This document shows positions 20,559 through 31,471 of a stretch of 64,000 nucleotides of DNA, in pieces. The DNA lies in NCBI GenBank assembly GCA_003194525.1, contig NBIV01000133.1:124001-188000 (forward strand), given 5' to 3'. The stretch is from Gracilariopsis chorda (taxonomy: Eukaryota > Rhodophyta > Florideophyceae > Gracilariales > Gracilariaceae). Numbering within the stretch: the stretch's first letter is position 1; the number at the start of each line of letters is the position of its first letter. A model generated the notes under the pieces. The model ran no database searches. It had not been told where the DNA came from and saw only the letters and a list, made by a program, of their open reading frames with translations. The position numbers and the translations under genes are program-made.

Positions 20559-21234
20559 TTTTGACTTGCTGTCGACGGGCACTTCTAGTCATATTTATAC
20601 CACAAATGTTTACTCGAGAGGCCAATACGGTGCACACGTGTGACAACACAAGTGGTCTATTTGATGATATTGTTACGCAAGTATATAACTTACCTTCATA
20701 CGTGAACTTGTAAGTTACAGTGAAAGATGTATCTTGGAAGCAGTTCTTGCGTCATTCCGCTGCTGCCAATTTTAAATACCAATCTACTATCACTGATTCT
20801 TCACCAGTGTGCGTTCGGCTGTGTGCTGTGTTTGGCCGTGTGCTGTGCTGCTGTCGCTGGCGCGCTTGCGGTCTGAGCCCGCGCATAATTCACGTATGAA
20901 CTTCATATTCGTCGTGCACACGGCTGGTGAAGGTATGTAACGAGACCGTCGGTGTCAAAAACATCCGAATCAAAGCGCAAGTCTTGCGACCGACGAGTTT
21001 AAGCAAGTCATAAACCCCACGACTTTTTATTCTACTGTTTGGAGGCCACGATTCTATGCCATCCCTCACAGATACACTCCCGGTCAGCTGCGATTGCCTG
21101 TACCAACGGTAACTCAGCTCGGACAGACACGACGGTCGCTGTAGCCAGTCGTCATGCCAAATCACCATCTCTTCCACTCCCATGTCAGTTCTGCATACGA
21201 AAAGGCGGATACGGACTGCCGCACAGCACGTGGC
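20559..21234. other. Intergenic, no gene seen
   Basis: AT-moderate DNA upstream of the tRNA and downstream of MscL. GTGTGCTGTGTTTGGCCGTGTGCTGTGCTGCTG at 20819-20852 is a short imperfect repeat of GTGTGCTGTG. Open frames here are chance. Confidence 0.45.
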
Positions 21235-21813
21235 TCACGTGCTCTTCGCCATTGTCTTGCCAATCGGGAGAGGTTCCACATCACTGCCGCAAGACGGGCA
21301 TCTCGTAGCAATAGCAGCCATATCCGTGTAGCAGTACGGGCACTTTCTTATAATCCACGACGGAACGCAACGTCCTCCATATCTCTGCACCGGTAGAATG
21401 AGGCAGAAGAACAACGTGATGCAAATCACGATGAACGAAAACAGTGCATCGAGGAAAAGACCATACTTGAACTCCGAAGAGCGAATCGTAAATGTAAGCT
21501 CTTCGAAAGAGTCCGCGCCTATGATTCCAATGATGGGTGTGACGAAGGAGGCAACGAATTGATTCACCAACTTTTCCAGCGCCAGAGCAAGAACCAACGC
21601 CACTGCGATGCGAATGAGATTGCCACCAAACATAAAGTCACGAAACTCAGCGAGCATCGGTTTGCCTGTCCCATACTGTGCTTTTTCCCCCCAGCAGCCC
21701 ACGACGACTTCCTGGCTGTGTGAAGAGACGGTTTCGGTGTCTCGTGCAACTGCGATGGCAGTCGGAGGGCTTTCGACGTCCACCTCTGTTCGTTGTGCTG
21801 CCTCGGTCGCCAT
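21235..21813 (-). CDS. MscL large-conductance mechanosensitive channel with zinc ribbon
   Basis: MscL forms a pentameric membrane pore that opens under lateral tension and releases osmolytes. From the ATG at 21813 the protein has 192 residues: a ~52-residue polar N-terminus, then MLAEFRDFMFGGNLIRIAVA (N-terminal helix and TM1, residues 53-90). The periplasmic-type loop IIGADSFEELTF follows, then TM2 (YGLFLDALFSFIVICITLFF, about 117-137) and a C-terminal CPYC-x10-CPSC zinc ribbon (Cys 158, 161, 172, 175), seen in some bacterial and fungal MscL. The frame is open upstream to 21969 (244 residues); that extra part is Arg/Lys/Cys-rich and could be a targeting sequence, so the start is uncertain. 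No obvious splice sites are seen. The location (plastid, plasma or organelle membrane) is open. Confidence 0.92.
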   Translation of the reverse strand: MATEAAQRTEVDVESPPTAIAVARDTETVSSHSQEVVVGCWGEKAQYGTGKPMLAEFRDFMFGGNLIRIAVALVLALALEKLVNQFVASFVTPIIGIIGADSFEELTFTIRSSEFKYGLFLDALFSFIVICITLFFCLILPVQRYGGRCVPSWIIRKCPYCYTDMAAIATRCPSCGSDVEPLPIGKTMAKST

Positions 21814-22716
21814 TTCTGGAATAGATAACCGTGTGCAACCTACTAAGAGAAGCGCGCAGTGCAGACACCGTAAAGGGTTACGTTTACGCGCAGATTTGTA
21901 GTCGCTCGTCTTGAGGCTCAGCTCGCAGAGTTCGGCCTGTCGCTTGACCCTGTTAGCTCGCACCCACACGAATCTCTATACAGTTATACAGATACAAGCA
22001 GTATTGGTTGGCCTCGGTTTAGGTGGTCTTATACGTCAAGCGGGAATATGCTAATGTCAGTTAGACTAGAGAGTTTCTGGCATCTTTCATCTATCGGTAG
22101 CAAACCGCCCCTTGTGGTCGGCGCCGATGTGGGCAGAATACAGCATGCTAGTCGAGAGGTATAGGAATAACGGCGAACGAACGAGTTAAACGGTACTGTA
22201 GTTCCTACATGACGTTGTCAACATTGCAGCTTTCAAGTATTTTTGCAGAATTTGATTGCGGCGACCTACACAAACCAATCAAATTCTGCACGTGTAGCAG
22301 CTTACTGGGTGCTCGTGACTTACGCACTGCGGAGTCCGCAGTGGGCACATCCATTCGCGAGACAGTTCGACAAGACGTTCGGGAGTCTGGCCTGCCCGGC
22401 AGTTGGAGCTGGGTGAGACGAATCTGTGCACCATCGCCAGAATGTCATCATGCCACTGCCGAGTCCTTCTCGTTTCCCTGCTATGAAGTTACGTGTATGC
22501 TTTATGCATGAACAATTTGGTTCCACCTCAACCACTCTCAAAGTGCGCGCTGTGAAGGAGGATTGAGAAGCTCAGCGATTTTCCAGACTTCACATTATTA
22601 CGAAGGTACAGCCGGTTGTGAAACATATCATACCCCGTGATGTGGTTTGGGTTGATACAGGATTAAAATGGTTGTGGATGAAATTGTTAGCCTTCTAATC
22701 CATTACCCTTTTTCCT
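21814..22716. other. Intergenic region upstream of MscL
   Basis: No convincing gene. It holds the possible longer MscL N-terminus (to 21969) and a perfect 14-bp inverted repeat at 22245-22289. The + strand frame at 22209-22511 covers this hairpin and looks random. Confidence 0.45.
22245..22289. repeat. 14-bp perfect inverted repeat
   Basis: GCAGAATTTGATTG at 22245-22258 and its exact complement CAATCAAATTCTGC at 22276-22289 flank a 17-nt loop. It could form a hairpin or be a site for a dimeric protein. The context gives no function. Confidence 0.85.
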
Positions 22717-23145
22717 TCAGACAGCCGTCACCACGGTGATCGTGTACGGAATATTGGTATCAACAAAGAATCTATTCTTCTTCGTAGAGTCATAGATACT
22801 GTACAATGCGTTCATCATGATGATCATGATGAGACAAACATAAGTTTTGGCGTGCGAGACCTCATAAACCACGTTGGAGGGCCCAGAAGCAAACTGTCTT
22901 TTCAATAAAAGCAGCAGTGGCCAAAGAAGTTCCTTGGTTTCCTGCGGAAAGAGAAGTATTTCTAGAACGATACTGCTACCGATAATGCAGCAATTAAGCA
23001 CTAAGGACCCATAAGAAACAACAACAAAGAAAGCAGAACAAGATCCAGAAAGCAGGGTGGTCGATCGCGTTCGCTCTGTGTCTCCTACATCGCCCAAGTA
23101 ATAAAGATTGGGCTTTCGAGCTGTCATAAGAAAGCAATAACGCAT
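22717..23145 (-). CDS. Small membrane protein ORF, unrecognised
   Basis: A 142-residue frame with two hydrophobic spans: AFFVVVSYGSLVLNCCIIGS plus the adjoining SIVLEILLF (about residues 38-67), and YVCLIMIIMMNALYSIY (about 102-118). It lies in the same orientation as the DUF1963 gene, about 200 bp from it. No family is recognised, no TATA box is seen, and the ORF length is only modestly above chance. It may be real. Confidence 0.3.
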   Translation of the reverse strand: MRYCFLMTARKPNLYYLGDVGDTERTRSTTLLSGSCSAFFVVVSYGSLVLNCCIIGSSIVLEILLFPQETKELLWPLLLLLKRQFASGPSNVVYEVSHAKTYVCLIMIIMMNALYSIYDSTKKNRFFVDTNIPYTITVVTAV

Positions 23146-23355
23146 CGTTTTCTAAATCAAGACCGTCATAGCAAGATGTGACCTTACCATTGCTGCCAGG
23201 GTTCAGCTATGGTTGGTTTAAGCTATAAATGTAGCGGCAGCAAACCGAGTAGGTCTGGCCTGTGTTGCGAAGTCTACGAAGTCATCGCTGGTTACAAGCA
23301 TAGAATCGCTCAACCTAACACATAACCCCAACTTTTTATATCGTACTACTCGTTA

Positions 23356-24261
23356 TTAGGAGCATTGTAGAATCGCAGCCGTCGGCATAGAAGGGCAGCT
23401 CTGACATATATAAACATAAACGCTGCCGGCATCTCCGAGACACAAATCGGTTCCATAGAAAGCTGCGTGTTTAGGGCAGTGGTTCTCATCCCTCTCAATA
23501 TCGCTTGGAGCCCAGCGGTAGTGGCTGCAGCCGTCACCGATATCACGACTCGAAACTGTAAGAAAGTAACGCATCTTCGAGCTACACTCACAGACTGGGA
23601 TATCTTGCTCTTCCATGTCCTGAATATAGCTAGGAAAGCCTCCAATTTTGGTGCTGGGAGCAGCGGCAAACTGCGAAAGATATGCATCCTCGCGGTACGA
23701 CTCTATCAACCCAATGGCCTCAAAGTCCTCAGTCGCGTGAATTCGTAGCCATTCGTCGATAAGCTCCGAATCAGTGTTTGGCTGAGCCGGATCACACTCA
23801 ACCACACGTTCGGGAAACACTGCGCACTCACGAGGAATGTGCGAAGTGTTGTAAATGTCAGGAGACGTTGCAGGCATTTCGTCTAGAAGAGGCCCGATTG
23901 CGTCAGCCTTTCGCCAAAACACATGAGTAAGCGGATCGGCACTTTCACCTTCGTGGTCTTCGCCACACCACAGAAGCTGAAACAAATCCATTTCACCAGG
24001 AAAGATGAGTTCCGGAACATCCTTCTTTTTGAGTTGCAGAATGGGCACAAATACCTCCCCGTCTTGCGGACATTTCGGCCACTCTTCGTTTTCTGGCCAG
24101 GCAAACCTTCCGCCTACTTTGGATGCGAAAGGATCTGGAACAGCTGCCCTGCGCGGATGCAGTAGTACAGTTGTTCGCGTAGAAATCGCGAAATGGGTTG
24201 CGATATCCACTCGTGGGATGTATGTAGATGGAACTCTCGACATTGTAATGGATGCCAGCAT
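23356..24261 (-). CDS. DUF1963 / YwqG-like protein
   Basis: The 301-residue frame carries the hallmarks of the DUF1963 family: an N-terminal DPFASKVGGRFAWP (family 'SKxGGxPxxP'), FVPILQLKKKDVPEL ('xxLxQlnxxdxP') and DLFQLLWC. Later comes APSTKIGGFPSYIQDME, the family's 'hkxGGyPxxxQ' signature. A C-terminal cysteine set follows (CECSSKMRYFLTV and HCPKHAA...YVYICQSC). The biochemical role of this family is unknown; YwqG-like proteins are probably soluble. Length and motif order fit an intact gene. Translation could begin at Met-1 (24261) or Met-7. No transit peptide is obvious. Confidence 0.85.
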   Translation of the reverse strand: MLASITMSRVPSTYIPRVDIATHFAISTRTTVLLHPRRAAVPDPFASKVGGRFAWPENEEWPKCPQDGEVFVPILQLKKKDVPELIFPGEMDLFQLLWCGEDHEGESADPLTHVFWRKADAIGPLLDEMPATSPDIYNTSHIPRECAVFPERVVECDPAQPNTDSELIDEWLRIHATEDFEAIGLIESYREDAYLSQFAAAPSTKIGGFPSYIQDMEEQDIPVCECSSKMRYFLTVSSRDIGDGCSHYRWAPSDIERDENHCPKHAAFYGTDLCLGDAGSVYVYICQSCPSMPTAAILQCS

Positions 24262-25217
24262 AACATCACCTCTGGTGGTGCCATTCTTCCTTAAGAAGCA
24301 GGTACCGTCATACTCCTCGGGTAGTCATCTTGTGCGCTCTTGCATTTCTGCATCGTGTGTCGCGCATGCAGGGGAGAAACCCAATAGAGATAGGGTCATT
24401 GTTGAGAAAATGCGTGCCCGACCGCTACCTTTGGCATCATAGATACCCGGGGAGGAAAGTGTAGCCGGAGAGATCGCAAGTCTGCACCGTATGATGCTCT
24501 TTTCGGGATGCAGCTTTCTTCATAGCTGGCTTTGCCGAGAAATACCCCGAGATTTTCAGGCCGCCTGACTGTCGTAATACAGTTCTGCACTGAACTATGG
24601 CCCGGTTGAAGATATGGAAGTCATTGTCGCAAGTCAGACAAAGTCAAATTGTGGTACGGATGGGAAGAAGACGGCGTCGAGCTCCCAAATGTGCAGAATT
24701 ATATGCTGCATTCAGTATTACAAGGGTAGGGCAAAGAACCCCATTCGGAGAAACTCAGAATTGCCTGCCAGGACAGGGCTTTGTCCACCCAAATTACAAA
24801 TAACTTCGATGGTCACGGACCGTCTTGTTCAGTATGTTCAAACTTTGAACATTCTACTGAACAAAACGTATTTATCAGTCCAGTAACTTTGAACTTCAGT
24901 TATTGGACTGATAATTACAGGAAGTGCATTGCAATTATGTATCTACGGCGCGCAGTATCTAACTATCTACTGTAGTAGAATCTACAAAGTAGATACTGCA
25001 CTGCAGTACCGTTTCGAAAGCATGGCGAGCAGCGCTTTCTCCTTCTTCGGCGGATTCTTGAGAGCGTTTGTCTTTCCCTTGGGTGCGACGGATTAAGGGC
25101 CCACTTTCTCAAGCTGGTTCTAGGGCTGTGCTGATGTATGACGAGGACACGGAGACTTCCGGGCGTTTCGTCTTCACACAATGAACAACGGGTAAACAGA
25201 CGCAGTTTTTGCTGAAT
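24262..25217. other. Intergenic with hairpin cluster
   Basis: No gene is recognised. The notable content is a run of three imperfect hairpins at 24825-25010, listed separately. Confidence 0.45.
24825..25010. repeat. Cluster of three hairpins
   Basis: Three adjacent inverted repeats follow one another. The first is TGTTCAGTATGTTCAAA / TTTGAACATTCTACTGAACA at 24825-24862, paired except for a 3-nt bulge. The second is TTATCAGTCCAGTAACT / AGTTATTGGACTGATAA at 24872-24914, 16 of 17 paired. The third is GCAGTATCTAAC / AGTAGATACTGC at about 24952-25003, 10 of 12. They are AT-rich. This could be a folded-back mobile fragment, or a structured RNA. Confidence 0.6.
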
Positions 25218-25442
25218 TTAGCAACCAAGACCTCGTCCACCGCTCCATACTTCTCCAGTCCTGTACCGGAACGTCGAAAAGTTTGGGGAGCATAACCGCG
25301 TTCGTTCTGGTTTCGTCCACGATGAATACTGATGTAGCTGCACACAATTCTGAACTAGTACTGATTGGTGTATCGCATCAGCAGCCAGGAGCAGCTTTAC
25401 AATGAAGAAGAGGATCACACTCAAGAACTTCATCATTTTCAT
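25218..25442 (-). CDS. Possible small secreted peptide
   Basis: A 74-residue frame starting MKMMKFLSVILFFIVKLLLAAD has the form of a signal peptide (cleavage near AADA). The remaining ~50 residues contain two Cys and no recognised motif. It could equally be a chance hydrophobic frame. A second open frame downstream (25109-25345, same strand) overlaps it in another frame, so an intron or frame change cannot be excluded. Confidence 0.25.
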   Translation of the reverse strand: MKMMKFLSVILFFIVKLLLAADAIHQSVLVQNCVQLHQYSSWTKPERTRLCSPNFSTFRYRTGEVWSGGRGLGC

Positions 25443-27778
25443 GATGACGCACTCCTCTTGATTGCCCTAATAGTAGAAGTCCTACCTACCTAAAAAAGAG
25501 TTCACACAGAATTCAGTGATGATGACGTGCGCACTCATAAATTTGACTTCCCCTTCTCGTCAGTGAAGAGCCAAGTTGTGTCATCCTACCGCGGTATGCA
25601 TGATTTGCAGGTTCAACTATGTGCACTTGGTCTCATCTCATCCACAGCACGACGCGCGCCCCGCTAATAGTGGCGGGAAGATTCGGCATGGGTTGCACAC
25701 GAGATGAACACTAAAACAAATAAGAAACAGGTGCAGAAAATGTGAATGGAAAGAGTACCGTTGCACATGATGTGGTATTAGTCACTTGATCGGGCAGAGC
25801 TCGAACGATGATCGAAGAGAAGCATAAGCGGTGGATCACTAGCGTACATCATCCAGTTGTCTACCTCCCTCTCCTTCGAAGCGTCGGTGCTGTCACGCGC
25901 AGATTGTGCGGCGGAATGGTGCTGGCGCTGCATATGCGTGGGTGAGACTTGAAGTGGATGTGAAGCAATATTGAACGGCGGGTGTGGCCCGCCTGTGTCG
26001 GCGCATAGCCCCGATGGTTTCGATGTGTTGGTGAGCATTAATCGCAGTTTGTTGAAGCCGTTATAACGACCAGACGGGAACATGAGACTACGATGATCGG
26101 TGACGTTGAATGAACAGACGCTCGTTTCAGGGAAATGTGTAAAATAAAGAGATGGCTAACAAGCCGGGTGTTCGCAGGGCAATGAATGTCAGCGCTGACG
26201 GCTGCGCCGAGACAAAGCGGGCTGAGATTTATACAATGTGGAAGTTTCAGGAATGCTGCATGAAGACGTTTTCGGGGCATTGGAAGCACAAGGAATGGGT
26301 GAATGGGACAAGGATGTGAGACGGGCATTACGGCTGCGGCATTGGGCAACGCAGATTGGTCAGGCGACATCACCTAGGATGGACTGAAGACGAATCACAG
26401 CGCAAACGGAAGTACATTTGCGATGTGAGTGGAAGAAGCGAAAGCACATGAGAGTGTGAAAGGAGGGTTGGAAAGATCTCCGGTAGTAGAGATTGTGCGA
26501 ATCTACTCTCGCAGTGAGCTCTCAACGTGTGTGCGGATGAAAGAGATGGTTGGAATGACGGCGCAGCTGATTCGCGGTTCCGACGAGCTGCGGCGCAGAT
26601 AGAGCGGTATGCTAGGAACAGGTTAGGGTGTGGGAGGTGATTAGTCTACGTAGGAAGATAAAGCAATGATACTTGCAGCAAGGAAGGAAACAGGTGGTGA
26701 AGAACGGGCGCATGGAGCAGATATTTATTGAGGGGGGCTTTCATGTAAGCTGGACGACGTGTACCGTCGGCAACCTGGACAAGTGTTTCAGGCTTGGTGA
26801 CGTCAGCACGGTTTCGAGGGGACGAAAGAAGCGAACTACTATGGAAGAGATTGTTACCAAAAACGGTCACGTTCTATGCCTAACAAGTTTGTGGAGTTGG
26901 ATAGGATTGCTAGCCCTGGGGCAGTGCGTGCAGAGAGCAGTAGATGGCGATCGGCGGCCATTGGCGGCGTGTTGAAAAAAGCAGAACGCGTACTCACCAA
27001 CAGGGTTCGGTGGAAGACGAAACGGCGAGAAGGGCAGTGGAAGGATAGGGGTTGGGGTTGTGTTGAGAAGCGGTAGAGAAGAGCACTGAAGAATGACGAA
27101 GTACAAAAAGGGCTGCGAGAGGAGCTGCTGGAGGGGAACGTGTGGTGATGAACGATGTGCTGGACAAAAGAAGGGCAGCGCGGAGATTGAATCTGGGAGG
27201 GGTGTGCGGGTGAGGAACGAAGCGGCTGTGACACGGCGGCCGGAAGTACAGAGTAGTGATAAGGCAGAACGCATGACAAGGCGCATTGGGGCGGCACCAG
27301 CCACACACAGCCCAAACGGGTGCATGTGAGTTTGGATGAATCGCGGCGATTGGACGAAGCGCGCCAACAGTCCGTGACGCTACCGTTTGACGCGTGAAGC
27401 GTCGCAAACGGGCCAATAGCAGCGTCTCCGCGAAGCGGCGCGGGTGCGGAGAGCATTATGCGACGACGCCTAATTTAGTCGTCGTCACGCACCATTGCCG
27501 CCGTTGCGAGCGTCATCGCGCAACAAGCGGCGTGACTGCTCCGTTCGTTGCGCGCCAAGTGTTCACATTGCTCCATTGCGACGCGCCGCTCAACGCGCGT
27601 GCGGCTTGTTTCTGTGCTCCATTTTGTCCGCCCATTGCCCTCCTTGCCGCCCAATAAGTCTCTGCCACCATCTCCGTCAGCTATATTGCTCTGCCGCGAT
27701 ACGTTTACTCTCCACACTTTGCTCCGGCCGTTGGTCATCTTCTTCTCCCACCGCCTCTAAACCTCACTTGCCTGCACA
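25443..27778. other. Long intergenic stretch, purine-rich then CpG-rich
   Basis: About 26400-27250 is purine-rich on the + strand. Long minus-strand frames there (e.g. 26854-27456) arise because pyrimidine-rich DNA has few stops; they overlap each other in three frames and look random. From 27360 the sequence is rich in GCG hairpins, such as GACGCGTGAAGCGTC at 27388-27402. From 27560 it is C/T-rich leading to the carrier gene. GCTATATTGC at 27680 is a weak TATA candidate about 100 bp before the ATG. Confidence 0.5.
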
Positions 27779-29212
27779 ATGGCCTCTTCCGTGGCCTTTT
27801 GCTCCTCGTTTAGCTTTAGCTCATCCTTGTATCAATCCGTTCGGAGCCCTTTTTCCGTTCGGTCGTGCCGCCCATCACTCGTCACCGTCAGCAAACCCCC
27901 TGTTGCACGAATTGAGCCCCGCTTGCCACATGCGTCGCATCCAACACAGCATGGCAATACCCCGCCATCGCCACCGTCCATGCCATTCTCCTTTTCCGTA
28001 CCAATGCTTCGACACATGCTACTCACCGTCTTTGCTGCCGCTCTCACCTATCTTCCAGTACGATACGCCAGCTCAACCGCTCTCACTCATCCTGCAAACA
28101 CAACAGTAGCACGTGCCTTTCCTCGTGCCACCACTCTAACACGCCCCCCTTCCACAATCACCCGAGTGAAACCGGCGTCTCGTTCTCCTTCGTCCGCCCA
28201 CGATTCACACAGCTTGCAGGGCACATCCTTCACAGTAGCAGGCACGGCAGCCTTTCTAGCGAGTGCACTTGCCGTAACGATCACACATCCCATTGATACA
28301 TTGAAGACCATGCGTCAGGCGCGTTCCAAGCCATCATCCAAAGGGAGAACAACGCTTCGTGAATTGTATAGGGGTGTATTTTCCAACGTTCTCAAGGAGG
28401 CTCCCAACGCAGCCATCTACCTGGCTACTTATGAATTGTTCAAAGTGTGGTTGATGAGTTTTGCACCACTTGCCGCGGCGCCTCTTGTCGCCATGTGTCT
28501 GGCTGGCATGTTGGGAGATGCAGTTGGAAGCGTTGTACGTGTGCCTGCGGAAATAGTGAACAAACGGCTTCAACTGCAATTAAGTCCGACATGGCGCGAT
28601 GCTGTGAACGATGCGTTTCTGACTGATGCGGGCGTTCAAAGCACGATTTCAGCATGGGCAGCGGTGCTATGGCGCGATGTGCCGTACGGAGGATTGCAGA
28701 TTGCGTTGTACGAATGCGTGCGCCTTTCGTTGATGAGGGCTGGATATTCGGGGCTTGCATTCAGTGTGATTGCCGGAGCTGTGGCTGGTCTTTTTGCTTC
28801 CATTTTGACGACACCTGCGGATGTGCTTGTGACGCGGCTGAGTACGCAACCGCCGCAATGTTACTTGGAAACGAAACGGTACATGAGTGCGAGTGCGACG
28901 TTTCGACGCATCGTGCGCGACGAAGGGTTTTCAGCGTTGTGGACGGGTGCGATGCATCGAGGGCTGTTTTACATGCCGATGATAGGATTGTTCTTTGCGG
29001 CGTACGAGGGGTTCAAGCATATGATTGTGAACCCGACGACGGTGCGCGCGGCGGTGAAGGCGTTTTGTTGTGGCGTGTTTGGGAAGTTTGGTTGGGTGGG
29101 TGCGGTTGTGAGCGGGGGGGTCAGTACGCCGATTTTGTTGGCGTTGGTTCTGACGGCGGTGAAGGGAGTTTTCGGACATGAGCGGCGGCGCACGACGACG
29201 GAGCGGTTGTGA
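27779..29212 (+). CDS. Mitochondrial-carrier-family protein, SAM carrier/SAMTL-like, probably plastid
   Basis: The 477-residue protein has a ~145-residue N-terminal extension that starts MASSVAFCSSFSFSSSLY. It is Ser-rich, with few acidic residues, like a plastid transit peptide. Three carrier repeats follow: HPIDTLKTMR (P171-x-D-x-x-K), a degenerate VPAEIVNKRL (P256), and TPADVLVTRL (P346), each followed by a family-type second half (LYRGVFSNVLKEAPNAAIYLATYE; AVLWRDVPYGGLQIALYE; LWTGAMHRGLFYMPMIGLFFAAYE). The VPAEIVNKRLQ and DVPYGGLQIALYE motifs match S-adenosylmethionine carriers and plant SAMTL ('VPxEVVKQRLQ', 'REVPFxxIQFPLYE'). It likely exchanges SAM/SAH or a related solute across an organelle envelope; the substrate is inferred. 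The last ~55 residues hold an extra hydrophobic span. The gene is C-rich at its start and G-rich at its end. Confidence 0.85.
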   Translation: MASSVAFCSSFSFSSSLYQSVRSPFSVRSCRPSLVTVSKPPVARIEPRLPHASHPTQHGNTPPSPPSMPFSFSVPMLRHMLLTVFAAALTYLPVRYASSTALTHPANTTVARAFPRATTLTRPPSTITRVKPASRSPSSAHDSHSLQGTSFTVAGTAAFLASALAVTITHPIDTLKTMRQARSKPSSKGRTTLRELYRGVFSNVLKEAPNAAIYLATYELFKVWLMSFAPLAAAPLVAMCLAGMLGDAVGSVVRVPAEIVNKRLQLQLSPTWRDAVNDAFLTDAGVQSTISAWAAVLWRDVPYGGLQIALYECVRLSLMRAGYSGLAFSVIAGAVAGLFASILTTPADVLVTRLSTQPPQCYLETKRYMSASATFRRIVRDEGFSALWTGAMHRGLFYMPMIGLFFAAYEGFKHMIVNPTTVRAAVKAFCCGVFGKFGWVGAVVSGGVSTPILLALVLTAVKGVFGHERRRTTTERL

Positions 29213-31471
29213 CGGGGCATGCGGAGATAGCCGTTTTCGTTGGTTGTGCAGATATTTGAAGCGTAGATGTAGCGTTGAATCAAGGGGAACGAGTTGTTTG
29301 TATGGTTGTACACGGGTGTTGAGATTACTAGAGATAAAATTGGGTACGTGTGTGTTGTGTATGAAGCAGTGTCGCTGGTGTGATTGTGCGAGCAAATGTT
29401 GTGAAGCAGGTGGGCGTGTGTGTGGGCGTATAGTTGATTGATTGGAGAGTACAACGGTAAGGTGCAGGATGGAAGCTGGAGGGGAGGGGGTGCAACACAG
29501 ATATGGCGAGCGACGGATGGGAAAAGACGCTCTTGAGAAGGGGTTGGACAAACGGCAGTGTGTGCGACAAGTACTAAAAGACGCCTTGGAGTGTTTATGG
29601 GAGGCGTCAGAATTGGTGCGGTGGCCGGATGGTGCAAGTGTGCGAGGTGATGGGTGGAGGAATTTTGAGCGGTACAGTAAGGTATGTACGATTTTGCGAA
29701 TTAGGTCAAGAGGTGGTGGCGAGTGGGAGCATGGAGTAGAGTGGCAGTTGCGGATACGGTGGCAAAGCGGGTTGTGATGTGATGGACGAAAGTGTTAGAC
29801 CTAACTGTTAACCCTAAAGCATTGCGAAGGCGCATAGCAAGGGTACGTGGGTGGCGGTGGGGGGTGGGTTTGGTGGGAGCGATGAGGCATGGAGAAGTAG
29901 GAGTGTGGCTCACAGGTGACGGGAGGGGGGGAGAGGTAAGGAACGAGAGTAGGTTGAAGAGCTATTTAAAAAGTTGAGCGGCGGTCGAGCTACATGGAAT
30001 ACGTAAATCGTGCGGGAAACGGTTAAGGGTTAGAAGGCTATTCCGTGTCGGAAGAGGGGGGGGGGGGAGGGTTGCGAGCGCAAGTTGAGGAAGAAGAGAT
30101 GTCCCGACAGCGAAGATTGGAATGCGTGCATTTGAAGCTGCATCAACACGTCATCGGCAAGCTGTACAGCGCAAGACAGACTGGAAGTTGGCTCGCCGAA
30201 TGTCGATTATCGCACCGAAGCCGTGCGGGTAGCAATCGTATCCACCGACGGTAGGTTATATCTGAACGGTCCACAATTATGTACCCTTGGTATCTCTCAC
30301 TCCATAGGTGTTGATATCGATATGATTGCAATGCTCATTTATTGTCAAGCACTGCGGGCACGGCCGTGCGATAAGCACGTTATATGGAAGAACTCGTGCT
30401 AGTACGGGTCACGGAGAAGCGAAAATGGGGCACGTCGCGTGTGGCTCGGGACCAATGTTGACCGCTGTGGTGCCCCGCGATGGGCACTGGTTCGCTACAC
30501 AACTCACACGTGCGCTCCAACCGGTGTGAAGGCGACGTGGCGAGGACAAGTGCGGAGGCCGTGCCGCTTGGAAGGCGAAGCGACGTCGAAGCTAATGTAC
30601 TGGATTGGCGGCGCCCCAAGCGGCAGCTCATTCGTCCCTTGTGGCGCGGCAGATATGTGTTATTTGCAGTCGCATGTGTATGGATAGATATGTCTAGCTA
30701 GGGTACGATGATTGCGGCGCGCGCCAGCTGCGACGCGGGAAGTGTAAACACACACGTGTGCGACGGCAACACGTCCCCACGTGGGGCGGAATCCCTAAAC
30801 GGCAGCGGAAAAGACGCCTCGCGCGCCCGCCTGTTTTGACGCCCTGCACGTCACATGTGTGCGCGCGCTGCTTTTCACATGTGCGCGCCCGCTCGCATTT
30901 GTGCGCACGCGGGAGGGCGCCGACTCCGCGCCCCCGCGCCTCCCGCGCCCCTGCGCCCCCGCGCGGAGGTGCGGCAGTGCGGGAGGCGCCAGCGCAGCGC
31001 CGGCGCAGGCGAGCAGCGCGCCGGGCGCTGGCGCGCGCACCCAACGCGCGCCGCGGCTCGAGCAAAAGACGTTGCCAACGGCGCCTTACAGTGGCGCCAG
31101 ATATTTGTGTTGCGCCTCCGCGAGCGGACCTCCATGCGGCGCGTGCGCGGCGCGTGCCGGCGCCGCGCAATTGCGACGGCGCGTCTTTAGCGCGTGCGCC
31201 AAAATAGTTTGGCTTCTTGCCGAACCAAAAAAGACGCTCGACCGCGTCCACGTCGCGCTGCTTGCGCGCGCCCATCGCCCCCCCCGCATCTGTGTCATTG
31301 CCGCCCTTGCTGCCTCCGCCGCCTCCGCCGCGCAGACTCATTCGCTCGTGCCCACCGTTCCAAATGCGCCCACCACGTCGCACTTTCATTCGCTCTCTCT
31401 GCTTCCCCCTTCCCACCCCCATGCCTGTGCTGAGCTGGACGCAATACACCCCTACCCCCCTCCCAAATGCC
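29213..31471. other. Intergenic: G-rich 3' flank, then GC-rich 5' flank of PSAT
   Basis: 29213-30110 is G-rich on the + strand, with a run of at least 13 G at 30056-30069. 30720-31300 is extremely GC-rich, with many GCGC and CGCG steps. 31260-31470 is C-rich and almost free of G. Overlapping long frames on both strands here come from GC bias. A CACGT-rich spot (ACACACACGTGTGCGACGG at about 30750) is a short palindrome. No gene is supported. Confidence 0.5.

Noticed and set aside
26854-27456. Long overlapping minus-strand frames (up to 200 residues)
   Set aside because: All three minus frames are open because the strand is pyrimidine-rich; no motif in any of them.
29805-29820. Telomere-like TTAACCCTA
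   Set aside because: A single occurrence without tandem repetition.
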